The notes under the pieces: model-generated
Databases searched by the model: none
Told to the model about the DNA's origin: nothing
Seen by the model: only the letters and a program-made list of their open reading frames with translations
Translations under genes and position numbers: made by a program
Assembly (NCBI GenBank): GCA_963922205.1
Contig: CAWUHX010000348.1
Coordinates: 62,001 to 126,000 of the forward strand
Direction of reading: 5' to 3'
Source of the DNA: Romanomermis culicivorax
Lineage: Eukaryota; Nematoda; Enoplea; Mermithida; Mermithidae
DNA length: 64,000 nucleotides
Part shown: positions 44,546-56,342 of the stretch, one piece after another
How positions within the stretch are numbered: the first letter of the stretch is position 1
Layout of the letters: each line of letters starts with the position of its first letter

Positions 44546-46107
44546 GTAAGGCGTGTTTAATGCTTTTAATAAGCAGTATGTTTCCTGATAAGCGGAAAAC
44601 TATCAATCATACTTTGTTACTATTTTGCTTAAAAATAATACGCGCTTACCTTCCGGTATAAATCTTGAAAAATTAAAAAATTTTTGATACAATTTTTGTG
44701 CTTTCATTCATTTTTTCCAAATTTCGTGTTTCATCCATACAAAAACATTTAATAAATCTAAGTGGATTCCTGTCCTCAAAAACTTAGTATTTTTGCTTGG
44801 GATGGAACGGATATACTATCTATTTTCTAGATCCGGATCTGATCGCTGCAATTTTCTGAATCCAGATTCGATGTTGTCGAAGCTTGAGATTCGATCGGAA
44901 TGAGAGCTTTATTCATTTCAGTTAGTATGATTTTAAAAAAATTCTCGCAGCAGTAGTCAAATTATACTTGACGAACGATAAATTTTCAACTGTATCAATA
45001 TTTGAACAATTTCAAACAAACATTCGATCAAACGGTCATAAATTTGACTAACTCCACTGAATAATTGTTTTGATGGAACACACAATACTAATTTTTTGGC
45101 CATCAATGACAAGTTCGAGGGTGAACATTTAGTTTAGAGTTGCAGGTTAATAAGTGAAATCATTTTCATTTTTCTCGTGCGTAGTTCTATTTCCTGTAGG
45201 TTTTCATATTAAATATATTTCAACAGAAAGAACAGACGTTCACTAAATTCGAATCTTTATGCTATTCTTTACAACTTGATCATTAAATAAATTTCACGTT
45301 TATTTTCCATTTTTTACATTTTACGTGGTTCAGGAATTACGATTTGGCAATTTGATTATTGATGTTGTCCTCTAATCTTTTCAATGTTTTCACGATATTC
45401 GACATATTTCCAGCTTTTTTTGTCCCTTTATCGCGGATCAATGAAAATCGCAATCGTGTGTATTCTCTGTTATTATATTTTTCATATTTTTATTTTATTT
45501 AAATTGCGTAATCAACCGATTGTTTCGAGATTCTTATGCTACAGGTCCATATTTGATTTTAAAGCTTTAACAAATGAACTAATTCATTTGTTTTCCAAAG
45601 TTTCCAACATGTTATTGAGCCCGCACACATAAGTGGTTGTAATGCTAAAAAAATTTTCCATTCAAGATTAATAAGATTCAATAATTAGAATTGGCATTTC
45701 GGAAGAACTATAATCCTGAAATATTTTTTCAAAATTGAAATTTGAATATTTTTATCTTTAGCATGGCCCGTATCAAAAATTGCCGCCGATAGTTGTTTCA
45801 ATTCTTCAAAGCATGGTCAAATTGGAATAATATCCAATAATATATGAAATAATAATAATATTCAAATGGTACAAATTCCTACAATGCGTTTGTTTGTTTC
45901 TGAGCATATACAATATATGCTTTATACGGGATCCGTATTTGACCGTATCTGTCATGTGACATACATATCCGATGGAATGGAGCGAATTTTTTGTATTCAG
46001 ATCCCTATCTGATATAGTCAAAAAAGTGTATCCGTATCATCTCTAGTTTTTGCATTTTTTCACATTTGAGGCAGAATATTCATTTTTGGTTTTATTTCTT
46101 TTTGCAG
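44546..46107. other. Intron 4, no gene seen
   Basis: AT-rich intron of 1562 bp; no repeat boundary or ORF with recognisable content. Confidence 0.6.
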
Positions 46108-46295
46108 ACATGAATTTATTACGAATAACGCAAGAAACTCTGCCCGTCGATTTCGGCGAACCATTCTCCAGGGAATGTGAACCCGCAACGTCGGTGCCCA
46201 AAGCTCGAGCCTATTGGATTTTGATGAGCGGTCAAAACGCCGAACGTCGAAACTTCCAAACAATAAATTCTACGAACGTGGCCATCAATGACCAG
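46108..46295 (+). CDS. L1CAM/neuroglian-like gene, exon 5 (Ig2, first half)
   Basis: Acceptor TTTTTGCAG, phase 1 to phase 0. It encodes a GEPFSRECEP segment (first cysteine), RAYWILMSG (core Trp) and INSTN (N-glycosylation motif). The GEPF...C...W pattern and the long C-W spacing are those of neuroglian Ig2. Donor CAG|GTTTGT. Confidence 0.85.
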
Positions 46296-46958
46296 GTTTG
46301 TGTTGAGTTTGTATTCATGAAAATTTTTATATCGTGAGGAACTTTCGTTCATGTAATTGATAATTTTTTGATTGATAAGCCAGCATAAAATTTTCGAAGG
46401 AAACCGTTGATTTTATGGATATGTCACAAGCTGTAATTTATATGTGTTTATGGTTCGAGCTTCAGTTGTCAGTATGACAGAGAACAGGAAATGAGATCTC
46501 ATGATACATACGTAACCTGTTGATTGAAAGACAAGAAGTCTCAGTGGAAAAAGTTGTAAGTTTCTATCGCTCCATGGAACATTGTGTAAAAATGGGCCTA
46601 AACAAATAGCGAATATGAACATGGACACGATGGAACATGTTTTAAGCCTGTAAAAAATTTTTTTAAATCAGGGTTCAGTGGGGCAAAGCGGAGTTTTATC
46701 TGCTTTATATGAGCAAGAATACGATAAGCTCGGCACAGTTCAAAAAGATTCGATATTGTCCCTGATTTTCATCGCTTTAGCTTTATAAAATGAAAATTTC
46801 GAGTTTTGTTGGGTAACTAAAAGTTGACTAGAAACGTGTTTGGTGCAAAAATACATCAGATTTGAAAAGTGAATTGTGTTTTAATGTTTTGTTTATCAGA
46901 AATCTTGAAATATTCTGAAATTAAATTTTTTGTTATCTATTCCAATCGTTTTTTCTAG

Positions 46959-47209
46959 GGTACTATTTTCTTCCAATATGTTCGAGAGGAGGACAACATT
47001 CCCGGTTTCTATTATACTTGCACTTCGGAAAATGTCGAATTGAAAGATTACAAATTCGGCTACCAGTTCAATTTTAACGTCATTCGGAACCCTGCCCTAC
47101 GAGATTCGTTAAAGCCGTACATTTTACCTGGAAGTCAATATTATTCGCCTAAAGAAATGACGGTTTTGAAAGGAGAAAGTTTAGAATTATTCTGCATCGT
47201 ATCTGGATA
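46959..47209 (+). CDS. L1CAM/neuroglian-like gene, exon 6 (Ig2 end, Ig3 start)
   Basis: Phase 0 to phase 2. VREEDNIPGFYYTCTSEN gives the second Ig2 cysteine. A linker with SQYYSPKEMTVLKGE leads into LELFCIVSGY, the first Ig3 cysteine. Donor TA|GTGAGT. Confidence 0.9.
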
Positions 47210-47460
47210 GTGAGTTTTATTACAACTAATAGAGACAGTGACGCAAAGTTCATTTTCGAATCTGATGAGCAGAGTATGTCTAGATGTGAATTTTATTCCC
47301 GAGTCATGATTAATTATCCCTGAAGTCAAGATCTTTAATAAATGTTATTCGACTTCTATATTCATTCGCACTGTATTTTTTATCTTTCTCTGAATTTTTG
47401 TGCTCTTGCAAATTATATTTGATGCATATTTTATTTCATCTTATTTTTTCATTTTTACAG

Positions 47461-47645
47461 CCCCGATTACATTCCATATTGGTCTAAAAAAGATGGTCAA
47501 TTAGATTATTCTAGAATTTCGTGGAATACGAATTTTAACAAATCTATGAAAATCGATAACGTCAGTTTCAGCGACGCCGGCGTTTATTCGTGCAAATTTC
47601 CCAACAACGATCGTATGGACAAGGATTTCACTGTCACTGTGAAAG
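47461..47645 (+). CDS. L1CAM/neuroglian-like gene, exon 7 (Ig3)
   Basis: Acceptor TTTTTACAG, phase 2 to phase 1. PYWSKKDG holds the core Trp and DAGVYSCKFPN the second cysteine. Donor G|GTATGG. Confidence 0.9.
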
Positions 47646-49118
47646 GTATGGAAGTTTTTTCATAGACTTGATCATATAATTAGTGTTTTTTGTACAAGCC
47701 TCTTTGTACCTGTACAAAGATTGGCCAAAAACTCTTTGTACGAAGAAACTTTTTTGCACAATAAAAAGCCGCGATCTTTTGAGTATTTCCGCACAAACCT
47801 TCTTCCTGAAGATAATATACTTATACTCTCATAAATCTGAAAAATTTCGGGTTAAGCCTGAAATTTCTGAAAATTACTTCCATGATGTTTTTAAATCAAA
47901 ACTCAGCTTCATGTTTAAAATTATAGTTACTATAAAGTTAAAAAAATAGTTTTTGACCTTTTGAAATGTGTTATGTTCAGGTCTCTGCTTAGGTCAGAAG
48001 ACGTCAGCAATATAGCTAAAAAGTCTATTGGCTTTTACCCGTGAGTTACTCAAAGAGCTTCCTATAGGTGACAGGCTGAACACAGTGCAACAGTTCTCTA
48101 GCATCTAGCAGAAGTAAACGCAATCTTTAGTCACTAATAAGTAACTGAAATGACACAAGCTTGCAATCGAAAAGCAAATCGGGTTGCCCCAGGTGCTTTC
48201 TGCAGGGTAACACAAAATACTAGAAACACTCACTACAATAATATCTGGAAAGACCAGGAACCTGCCTTGGTATGGAGTCCAATAATTCGGCGCCCCCTTC
48301 CGTCTAATGCAGTAGTAATATTAGTAATAATAATACTAATAAACACAATTGTTATGTAAATTGGTCAGTGCTGTCGGCTAATCGGCTTTGCCCAATTCAC
48401 CAATTTTGCATGTGGGATGACTGCTACCATATTGTACATCCCCAACTAATGCACCAAAATTTGTCTTTTCCATACAGGACAACCAACATTTTTTCCCTTT
48501 TACAGAAATTTTCTTCTTTTACAGAAATTTTCTCCGGAAAGCATGATTTGTAGAAAAATAGTGGATAGACCATTGCAAAGAATCATAAAATAAAATCCGG
48601 CGCGAAGCGCCGGAAAATTTTAAAGTGTTTTCTGATCTGATACTAGAGTCTGGAGAAGCATTTTCTGACCAGATAATATCGATAAAATCTCCTTGTACTT
48701 TGTACAAGGATGGCAAAAAAAATCTTTGTACGGAGCTAAAAATGTTTGTCTCGTACAAAAAAAAATAAACAGTGCATGTAACGAAGCTCGAAGGTCTGGG
48801 GGTTAATAGATTTTATTGCTGGGGTCATCGACCACCTAAAAATAGAGAAAAGAGGTGTCAACCGAAAATCTAAGGAAACTTAGATAGTTCTTATGATCTA
48901 AATATCGATAAAAACCCGACTTGTGGCGAAAAGCGCTGAATAGATGATATTTTTGACCATTTTCTGTTCATAAATAGCCACTTTCTGCCATAAATAAACT
49001 TTTTTATCATTTGTCTAAGAATATGGGGTCCCTTATCCCAGCTCCAAGTGCCTCCACACAAGCGGTACATACAGATTTTGGTCAATAACATAACACTATT
49101 TATGTATACATGTTTCAG
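47646..49118. repeat. Intron 7 with TTTGTAC-motif repeats and a GC hairpin
   Basis: 'ctttgtac.tgtacaaag' blocks at 47690-47765 and 48690-48770 are direct repeats about 1 kb apart; a related cluster is at 18160-18230. 48150-48360 ends in a (TAATA)n-type simple stretch, possibly a LINE tail. A perfect ccggcgcgaagcgccgg hairpin is at 48597-48613. 48770-49080 is an inverted fragment of the C/G-homopolymer family. No coding sequence. Confidence 0.6.
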
Positions 49119-49241
49119 CCGCGCCGTATTGGGTCTCGTTGCCGCAGAACGTCAACGTGAGCGAGCACAGTAACGTTGATTTTAATTGCAACGCCGCAGG
49201 AGACCCTGATCTTACTTACGAGTTTTACAAAAATGGTCAAA
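49119..49241 (+). CDS. L1CAM/neuroglian-like gene, exon 8 (Ig4, first half)
   Basis: Acceptor GTTTCAG, phase 1 to phase 1. VDFNCNAAGDPDLTYEFYKN has the first Ig4 cysteine; the residue usually Trp is Phe here (YEF). Donor A|GTATGT. Confidence 0.85.
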
Positions 49242-49376
49242 GTATGTCAAACTCTTCTAAAACGTTTTAAAAAAGATCCAAAAATGAGAATTTTTGAAAC
49301 AAGATCACAACTTGTTATGTTTTATGGTATTTTCCTCTTTTCTTGAAATTTTTTATTCGATATATCATTATTTTAG

Positions 49377-49538
49377 GGATATATAATGATGATGTTAAAT
49401 ATATCTTTGTCTCGCGCCGTTTGCTCATCCATGACGTTGTCAAAGGCGAACGGGGAGAGGGCGATAACGCAGTTTATCAGTGCAGGGCGTATAACGAATA
49501 TGGATCTTTGTGGGCCAATTTTTATTTGAACATTCAAA
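49377..49538 (+). CDS. L1CAM/neuroglian-like gene, exon 9 (Ig4, second half)
   Basis: Acceptor TTTTAG, phase 1 to phase 1. NAVYQCRAYNEYGSLWANFY supplies the second cysteine and terminal strand. Donor A|GTAAGA. Confidence 0.88.
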
Positions 49539-49734
49539 GTAAGAGTTGCATTTTTCATTCAGATACTGTTTTTTCAGGTAAAAAAATTCTGACTGTGTTT
49601 ACTGTGGAAAATGACGAATATTTTCGGAAACATTCATTATTCAAATATTATATAAATTTCTCTCGAGCTTTTTTGAAAAGTTGAAATCATGGAAAAATTG
49701 AAAACTACCCAATCAGTTTACTTTCTGTTTTTAG

Positions 49735-50025
49735 GTTTCGCTCCCGTTATACTCAAAGGACCGGGTGTCGTCGAAGCTGTCGAAGGTCAAGACGCCGTCT
49801 TTTCGTGTAAAGCATTTGGCAGCCCCAAACCGGGCATTATGTGGAGTAGTTCGATTTATTTGGGGGAAGGAAGCGACAGACTCCATATGCAAGATCAGCT
49901 GGACGACGATTACATCGGTCGATTGACATTTGTGAACGTGACGAAGAAAATGCAAGGCATTTTTTCGTGCGAATTGGAAAATATTTATAACAGGACCAAA
50001 TCCGACGGCGAATTAATCGTTCGGA
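49735..50025 (+). CDS. L1CAM/neuroglian-like gene, exon 10 (Ig5)
   Basis: Acceptor TTTTTAG, phase 1 to phase 1. A whole Ig domain: DAVFSCKAFGSPKPGIMWSS (cysteine and Trp) and KKMQGIFSCELEN (second cysteine), ending GELIVR. Donor A|GTAATA. The gene should continue with Ig6, fibronectin III domains and a membrane anchor; none is found before 64000, so the next exon lies past Ty3 element 2. Confidence 0.9.
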
Positions 50026-50099
50026 GTAATAAATACTGGCAATCTAGATGCTGTGGTGTACTTCCTGCCAGGTTTTTTTGCACTGCGTGGTGTGCATGG

Positions 50100-50735
50100 T
50101 GAACAAATTGGGTCAAAAAGTTTGTGCACTGTGAGGAAAAAATCTGCACTTTCATAACATAAATTTAAATAATAGTAATTGTTCTCTATCAGCCGCAGCC
50201 TACTAATTAAACTTCAACAGTTACTATCAATTTGTCTCTTTTTATTCGTTAAGAGCTTTCCAGCGGTTTAGAATATAAAAATTAGAAAATTTTTATATTC
50301 TTAATTAACAAAATTACAATCTATTATTATGATTTTAAATCTTATTTCAATGTTGCAAAGATTAATTTCCTTCCCGTTTTCGAATGTAAAAACTCTAAAA
50401 TTTTTCCGGCGCTGCGCGCCGGAATTCAAATTACACGCTGTTCGATATTCATAATGAAAATCACATAAACGTAATTAGCAGATGAATTCATGAGAAGATC
50501 AGCTCAATGTGACTTACCTGATTAAAATTTTCTCTATTTTTCATTTTTGCAGGTTACTGACTCCTTAAACATCAGAATGTTAGTGTATGCTCCTAAAATG
50601 CAGAAAAAAACATTCGTGGCTATAAACGTTTTAAAAAATGCGGAATATTATTGGAAAACGAGGCAAACATTTGAGTATGCTTCTTATATGGAAAAAAATC
50701 TTCAAGAAAAAAAACAGTGTGCAGCTTCATAATCA
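50100..50735 (-). mobile_element. hAT-like non-autonomous element, copy C (degenerate)
   Basis: Resembles copies A and B in the orientation of A: 'ctactaattaa.cttcaacagtt.ctatcaat', hairpin ccggcgctgcgcgccgg (50405-50421), 'gtatgctcctaaaatgca.aaaaa'. Terminal repeats are not recognisable. It starts within about 100 bp of exon 10. Confidence 0.7.
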
Positions 50736-52179
50736 GAATGTAATGATATGAAGCTGATAAACGTATACCGCTTCGTTTGGTTTCAATAGATGAATTTATT
50801 CATAGTTTATTACCAATTCGGAAATAAATTTTGATCTTGAGTGACTGAGTGAGTAGTCTAAATTATCTGTTTTAACTATTTATTTTTGGAAATTTTTGGA
50901 GCCTAAAGTTAGCTAAAAGTCGGTTTAGTCCGCCAGGTCGAGTTTCGTCTATGTTGAAAATTTTTGGAATCTCCCCCCCCCCCCGACAAAAATTCCTGCG
51001 TGCAAGTCTGTAGACGAAACTCGACTTGGTGAGATCGCGCAGCTACCAAATGTCGGGCTGAGCGCACCATTTTTTCATCAAGGACTTTTTCACATAATGA
51101 GGACCATACCCAAATATTTTCCCCAGAAGACCCCATTTTAGGGGGAAAACAATGCTTGAAAGGTTCAGAACAACGCGCCTAAGCGCCTCCCGGTGCGGTC
51201 TGGGACAAATCTCCACAAAAAAATCGATTTTCAGCTACTTGAGGCTCGGAAAATCTCTGAAAATAGATAGTTGAAAAAGCTAATTTGGACTACTCAAGAT
51301 CAAAACTTATTTTTGAGTTTATACTACACTGTGAGTAAAACCATTTATGAAATTTATACGTCTATCACCTATTCTGATAATGAAGCCGCATTAGCAATAC
51401 CAGCAGACTTTTTTGTCATTTTACCCCTAAAAATTTGGAAATGGCTCCTGAAATTTTTGGTCTAGGGGCCATTTTGGCTCCTAAAATTTTCACTTATTTA
51501 TTTAAATTTTAGTGAATTATATTTTTATTCAATTTTAGATTCTAAGTAAGTGTTTTACAGGCTTTAAAATCATAAAAAACGGAAAACTTTCAGGTGCTTC
51601 ACGCTAGATTTCATTCTATAATTTTTCGGATTGGTCTATTCACTGTTTTTCTACAAATCAAACTTTCTGGGGAAAAAATTTTTGAAAAAGGGAAAAATAT
51701 GAGAGTTCCACAAGGAAAAGATGAATTTTTGTGCATTTAAGAGGTCGAAATCTCAAATTTTCCAACTGTGACTATTATTTTAAATGCGGAGCTGAGTTTA
51801 AATTCATAATCATAATGGAGGTGATTTTCATAAATTTCAAGTTTGATTTGAATTTTTTCAAACTCGTGAAAATATAAACATATTTTTTAATTTTTGAACA
51901 TGTTTTCGAGCCTTATGTTTATTGAATAAGTTATCCCTGAATTGATTTTTCAGCATTTTAGAGTGTCAGAATCTGAAAAAATTCTGTTGGTGAGCACTGG
52001 AAAGATAAAAGAAACAACTGAAGAATATGTCCGGGATGGACATAGTCTATCTCCAGGTTGCGAAGAAATAGCCAAAGTCGACGCAAAATGCGTTGACGCC
52101 GATTTGCATAGACACTGCGCATAAAAGCATTGGTCGTCTATGTTTTTGGTCATTCATTGATTGTTTGTTTTATTTTCAA
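50736..52179. other. Intron 10 sequence, repeats but no exon seen
   Basis: Contains poly-C (50971-50983) and repeat-like fragments. The frame at 51942-52124 has no Ig or FN3 features. No further exon was found. Confidence 0.45.
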
Positions 52180-52625
52180 TAAAGAGAAATCGGCGGCCCA
52201 GTAGGGCAATTTTTATATTATTTGTTATATTATTTTTGGTGGAGGATTTCGGCCCCAAATACAACGACCCGCGGCCGAACATTTGTTGGAGCACTCGCAG
52301 CGGAGGGAACGCAGGTTAGACCCCGGACTTCTGGAGAGCCACCCAGCGTGCAAGTCTACATTTACAACTCAGTTCTCGGCCTGACTTCTGGATTTGTCCC
52401 TGGTTTGAAGTTACTTGAGCTCAGGGTGTTACTTTATCTTCTGCAGTTCTTCGGGACGAAAGCAGGAGATCTTTGTTGATTTTGAGACTGACCAAACTGT
52501 TGCAAGCTTATTCTACCTAAGGTTTCGGCCTGATTAGGTGAATTAGCGAGTGACTGATTAGGTCTATTTTTGATATCAAATCCTTTATTATATTTCTCAA
52601 CCACAACACAAGTCTCATTTCAACA
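52180..52625 (+). repeat. Probable 5' LTR of element 2 (left edge uncertain)
   Basis: The right edge is set at ...TTTCAACA (52625), two bases before a TGG that begins the primer-binding site, as in element 1. AATAAA occurs at about 52177 and TA-rich sequence at 52215-52238. TGTTG starts at 52280 or about 51980 would pair with the CAACA end, so the left edge is not fixed. Confidence 0.4.
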
Positions 52626-52627
52626 AG

Positions 52628-52645
52628 TGGTGGCTTCTGACTCTC
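52628..52645 (+). promoter_or_regulatory. Candidate primer-binding site, element 2
   Basis: TGGTGGCTTCTGACTCTC directly after the presumed LTR. It begins TGG like the element 1 site, but differs afterwards, so the priming tRNA may differ. Confidence 0.45.
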
Positions 52646-52722
52646 AAAGTAACGGAAAATCAGAGGCAAACTCGAGGAGTCAAAAAACCTATTGGTTTTT
52701 ATAGAGAACTGGGAGGTTACAA

Positions 52723-54533
52723 AATGAATAAAGACAACCTAGGTGGCCTCAAGAGTTCCGGTTTGCCCAGAACACCACCGGGAAAAAAGGCCTGTTCATA
52801 GGCCTTTATCCGTGGAAAATGAAGGCAAGCGACCTACGACCTCAACAGCTGTCGTGAGGGAGGATGACGATGCGATATTATCCGCCAACGAAGATCAAAC
52901 TTTTAAAATTCCGTCGTTGATGAACCTCCCGAAGAGAGGCAAATATTTACAACCGCCTATGACGGGACCGGCGCGTCCATTACCGAAGATGAACATTCCA
53001 GTTTTGGATCAACAGCAGCGCCGGCCGATTAATAAACCCGCCCAATTATTCGATACTTACCATCGATTATATTGGGACAATGAGCGGGAAGAACACCGCG
53101 AAAATCCTCGAAAGAGCTCATTGGAGGATAAGCTAGACCAGATCATGAACAGGTTAGATGTTTATGATAGCATATTTGCCAACATTGCTAATACAGGTTC
53201 ACAGAAAGCCAGTAAGGCAAATGAACCGAGGCAAAGCAATGCTGGTTGTTTGGAACAAGGTGGTGCTTTGAAGTTTGAGCAGGCCCAGGAAGAGTTAGCG
53301 TGGCAAAATGATGGTATCACTCTTCAGCAAGACTGTAGACCGAAAGACCAAAAGTCAAGTCTCGGTCCTAAAGAGCAGTATATGCCTCATTTGACCTCAA
53401 AAGTGGAGCAAAGAGTGAGTAGTTGTGGTTTTGACGAAGGCATAAAAAACCCGAGTCTGATAAATCCAACTACATCACAACAGAGCAGTTGTATTAGGGG
53501 AGAGACCCCAAGTGTCAGGCAGCAGGTTATGCCTACAATGATTCTGATTGACCCAGCCTTGTGGGTCAATCCCGCTCGAGTAGGCCCAACTGTCTATGAC
53601 GTTGAAAGGGTGATCAAACCGAAATTACTGCAATCTGATATGCCAAGTAAGCAGGTTCTTGCTTTCCTAGTGGAGCTAGAAGGTGAGTTCCGAAAGAATA
53701 CTCCCGATGAGGTAAAGCTGGAAGCATTAACCCGTTTGTCAAGGGACTTGCCGAAAGAATTAGCCGAAGAGTCAAGGACATATAGGGAGGCCCGAGACAA
53801 GATTTTGAACTATTGTGCTCCAGACTGTAACCTGGACATGCTCAAACGGGATTTATTGGATATTAAACAGGAACCCGATGAAGCAGCAACTAAATTTCTA
53901 AAAAGGGTTCGAGCACATGTGAATCTCGTTTATCAGAGTGAAACAAAGGAGTTTAAAAATAAAGTAATCATTGAAACCTTTTTCTATAGAAGTTCTTTAA
54001 CTTATCAATTAGAACTGCAGAAAGACATAGCAAAATTCAAAAATTGGTATGATCTTTCGCAGGCAGTCTATGAGATGGAGTTTAAGTACCGGAATGCGAT
54101 TAGAACATTTGGGCCAAGAGAGCAGCCCATGATGATAAATACGGCACAAACGGAAATTGCTGAGGAGCAGCAAGCCGAGGTGAATGTAATCCAAAGGCCT
54201 TATGAAAGCGCCCAAAAACGCAATAGGGACTTTAGAAGACCAAACACAGAAAGGCAAACTCCAATGCAATCTTCGCAAAATCAATTGATAGATATAGCAG
54301 ATGATGAAGTACTTGAAGTACCTCCGCAACAGGCCATAATGCCTCGGCAACAGCCTGTTGAGGAGCCAAAAAAATACTCCCTCATGGTGGCTTTATCTAA
54401 AGAGTTTATCAAAATGGCACAATGTTATGAAGAGATTAGGAACTCGACCAAAGCCCAAGAGGAAGCCATAACTGCTTTAACTCAGAAAGTTGATAAAGCG
54501 AAAGCGAAAAGTCAACAAGAGGTTCAGCAGTGA
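52723..54533 (+). pseudogene. Gag of element 2
   Basis: The likely ATG is at 52723; a frameshift near the A6 run at about 52785 moves into the long frame that is open to 54530. Residues ~290-450 of that frame align with the capsid region of element 1 (for example VLAFLVELEGEF versus VLKFFIALENEF). It stops at TGA 54531-54533, straight before the zinc knuckle, which continues in the same frame. Confidence 0.85.
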
Positions 54534-56342
54534 AAATGGTGTACTTACCACGAAAATAACACTCACAACACGATTGACTGTAGAACCTTGAATTTTTATA
54601 AAGGTCTACAAAATCGTGCAAGGGGTGGAAATAGTGGAAGAAGCTTTGGAAGAGGAAGTCCTAGAGGAAGTTTTGGAAATTTCTGAGGTAGAGGAAATTT
54701 CAGAGGTAATTTCAGAGGAAATTACGGAGGAAGTAGAGGAAGTTTTGGTAATGAAGGCGAAAGGGGAGCTTATCAAGTTTCGTTTCCTGACGACGAGGTG
54801 GAAAATTTGCAAGAATATGCCGAGTTTCAGGAATACGTAAAGTTGAAGAAGCTCAGGGAGCAGATGAGATTGTTACAGGCTACCACCCAGCTGATGTTAC
54901 CAGGACCAAATCTAATGGACCAACAACCAGTAATCCCAAATCAGAGTTCAAATACCCTGTTGGTTCCACAGAAGGTAGTTAGTCCATCCCAAGCCTCTGG
55001 GCAGACAGACCAACCACCGACTAGTGGTGTCAATAGTGTACAGCAAGAACCAATGATGGAGATGAAGTTGTGTGGTTTGCATAATTGTGCCATGGAGAAA
55101 GAGGAGAATGTGCCAGAAATGGAATGCAGTGCCGAGTATGGTAGAAAGGCAACTGCAGAGGAACTGGATATGTTAGCAAGATACCCTAGAACACAGCCAT
55201 TTCACATCAAAGTAACTGTGTGTTCGACTACTGCAAAGGCACTGATTGACATGGGAGCTCAGTGTTCGGTGATGTCAGGTGATTTCTTGAAAAAATCACT
55301 TGGACTGGAGTATACAGCGTACCCTAAGATCCTAAAAGTCACTGTCACCAATGGTAAAGTAGTTAGTGCACATGGTTACATTCAATTTCAAATGCAATGT
55401 GATTATGGCCATTTTCCAGTTAAAGCTATCATAATACCAGGATCGGCAGAAGATTTGATATTGGGAACAGACTTCCTAGCGCATCCGGAAGTCAATACCG
55501 TAATAGATTTTGGAAAAGGTTCAATGACTATGATGGGTGTAAAGAAAAGTATTGATTTGTTAACATCTGATGAGAGAGCAATTCCAATAGTTGGGATGCA
55601 TAATCCGATGATAGCAGAATCAATACAAGAAGATTCTATTGAAGAAGATCAATGTTCGACAATTGAGCAACTGGAAGATCTAGTTCCAGTAGTGGCCTGC
55701 AATAGAATTTACATTCCACATGGAACAGATCAGCTAGTGAAAGCTAAATTGTGGAATAAATCTTCGGCAAATAGAATAAATGGAATCATCGTAGAAGGAG
55801 ATGATTCAGAAACGAGATTCAGAATAGATGATACTATAGTTGACAGTTCAAAGGAGGACTTTGTATTGATGATCTCCGATAATACGGGTTCCGGTTGCCT
55901 GATAGAACCTAATCAAGTTCTTGGCTACTGTAACTCCGTATTTCGGGGAGAATCAAGTGTATCAATTTTGCAAGCAAGAAATAGTGGAGAAAGTAGCCTA
56001 GAGGGCATTTTCGATGCCAAGGAATCAAAATTCGATCGAGTTGTGTTTCTGGAAGCATTGTACAAAATGACCTCTAAAGCTACAGTGTCAGAGGAACAGA
56101 AAGAGATGGCGTTACAGCAACTCGTGAAATACTGGGATATATTTAGCCTACCTCATGATTCTCTGACAACAACTCCCCATCTTACTTGTAAAATTAATAC
56201 AGGTGATGCTAGCCCTGTGGCAAAACATTACTACAGAGCTGCCATTGAACACCGACCATATATCAGACAACATGTGCAAGAAATGCTAGACAGAGGAGTC
56301 ATAGAGCCATCAAGATCGTCTGGGCGGCACCATTATTCCTAG
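54534..56342 (+). pseudogene. Gag tail and protease of element 2
   Basis: In frame with gag: zinc knuckle CTYHENNTHNTIDC (CX2HX4HX4C), then an RGG/FRG-rich tail (54620-54760) broken by TGA at 54684-54686, then the protease. Its active-site segment is LIDMGAQCSVM, with Met in place of the usual Thr/Ser after the catalytic Asp. The flap and ILGTDFL motif are intact. A one-base loss near 56318 breaks entry into RT and produces the stop at 56340. Confidence 0.85.

Noticed and set aside
51942-52124. Candidate next exon of the adhesion gene
   Set aside because: No Ig or FN3 cysteine/tryptophan pattern and no convincing splice pair.
54616-54840. Frame rich in EEVLEEV
   Set aside because: Out-of-frame reading of the RGG-rich Gag tail of element 2.
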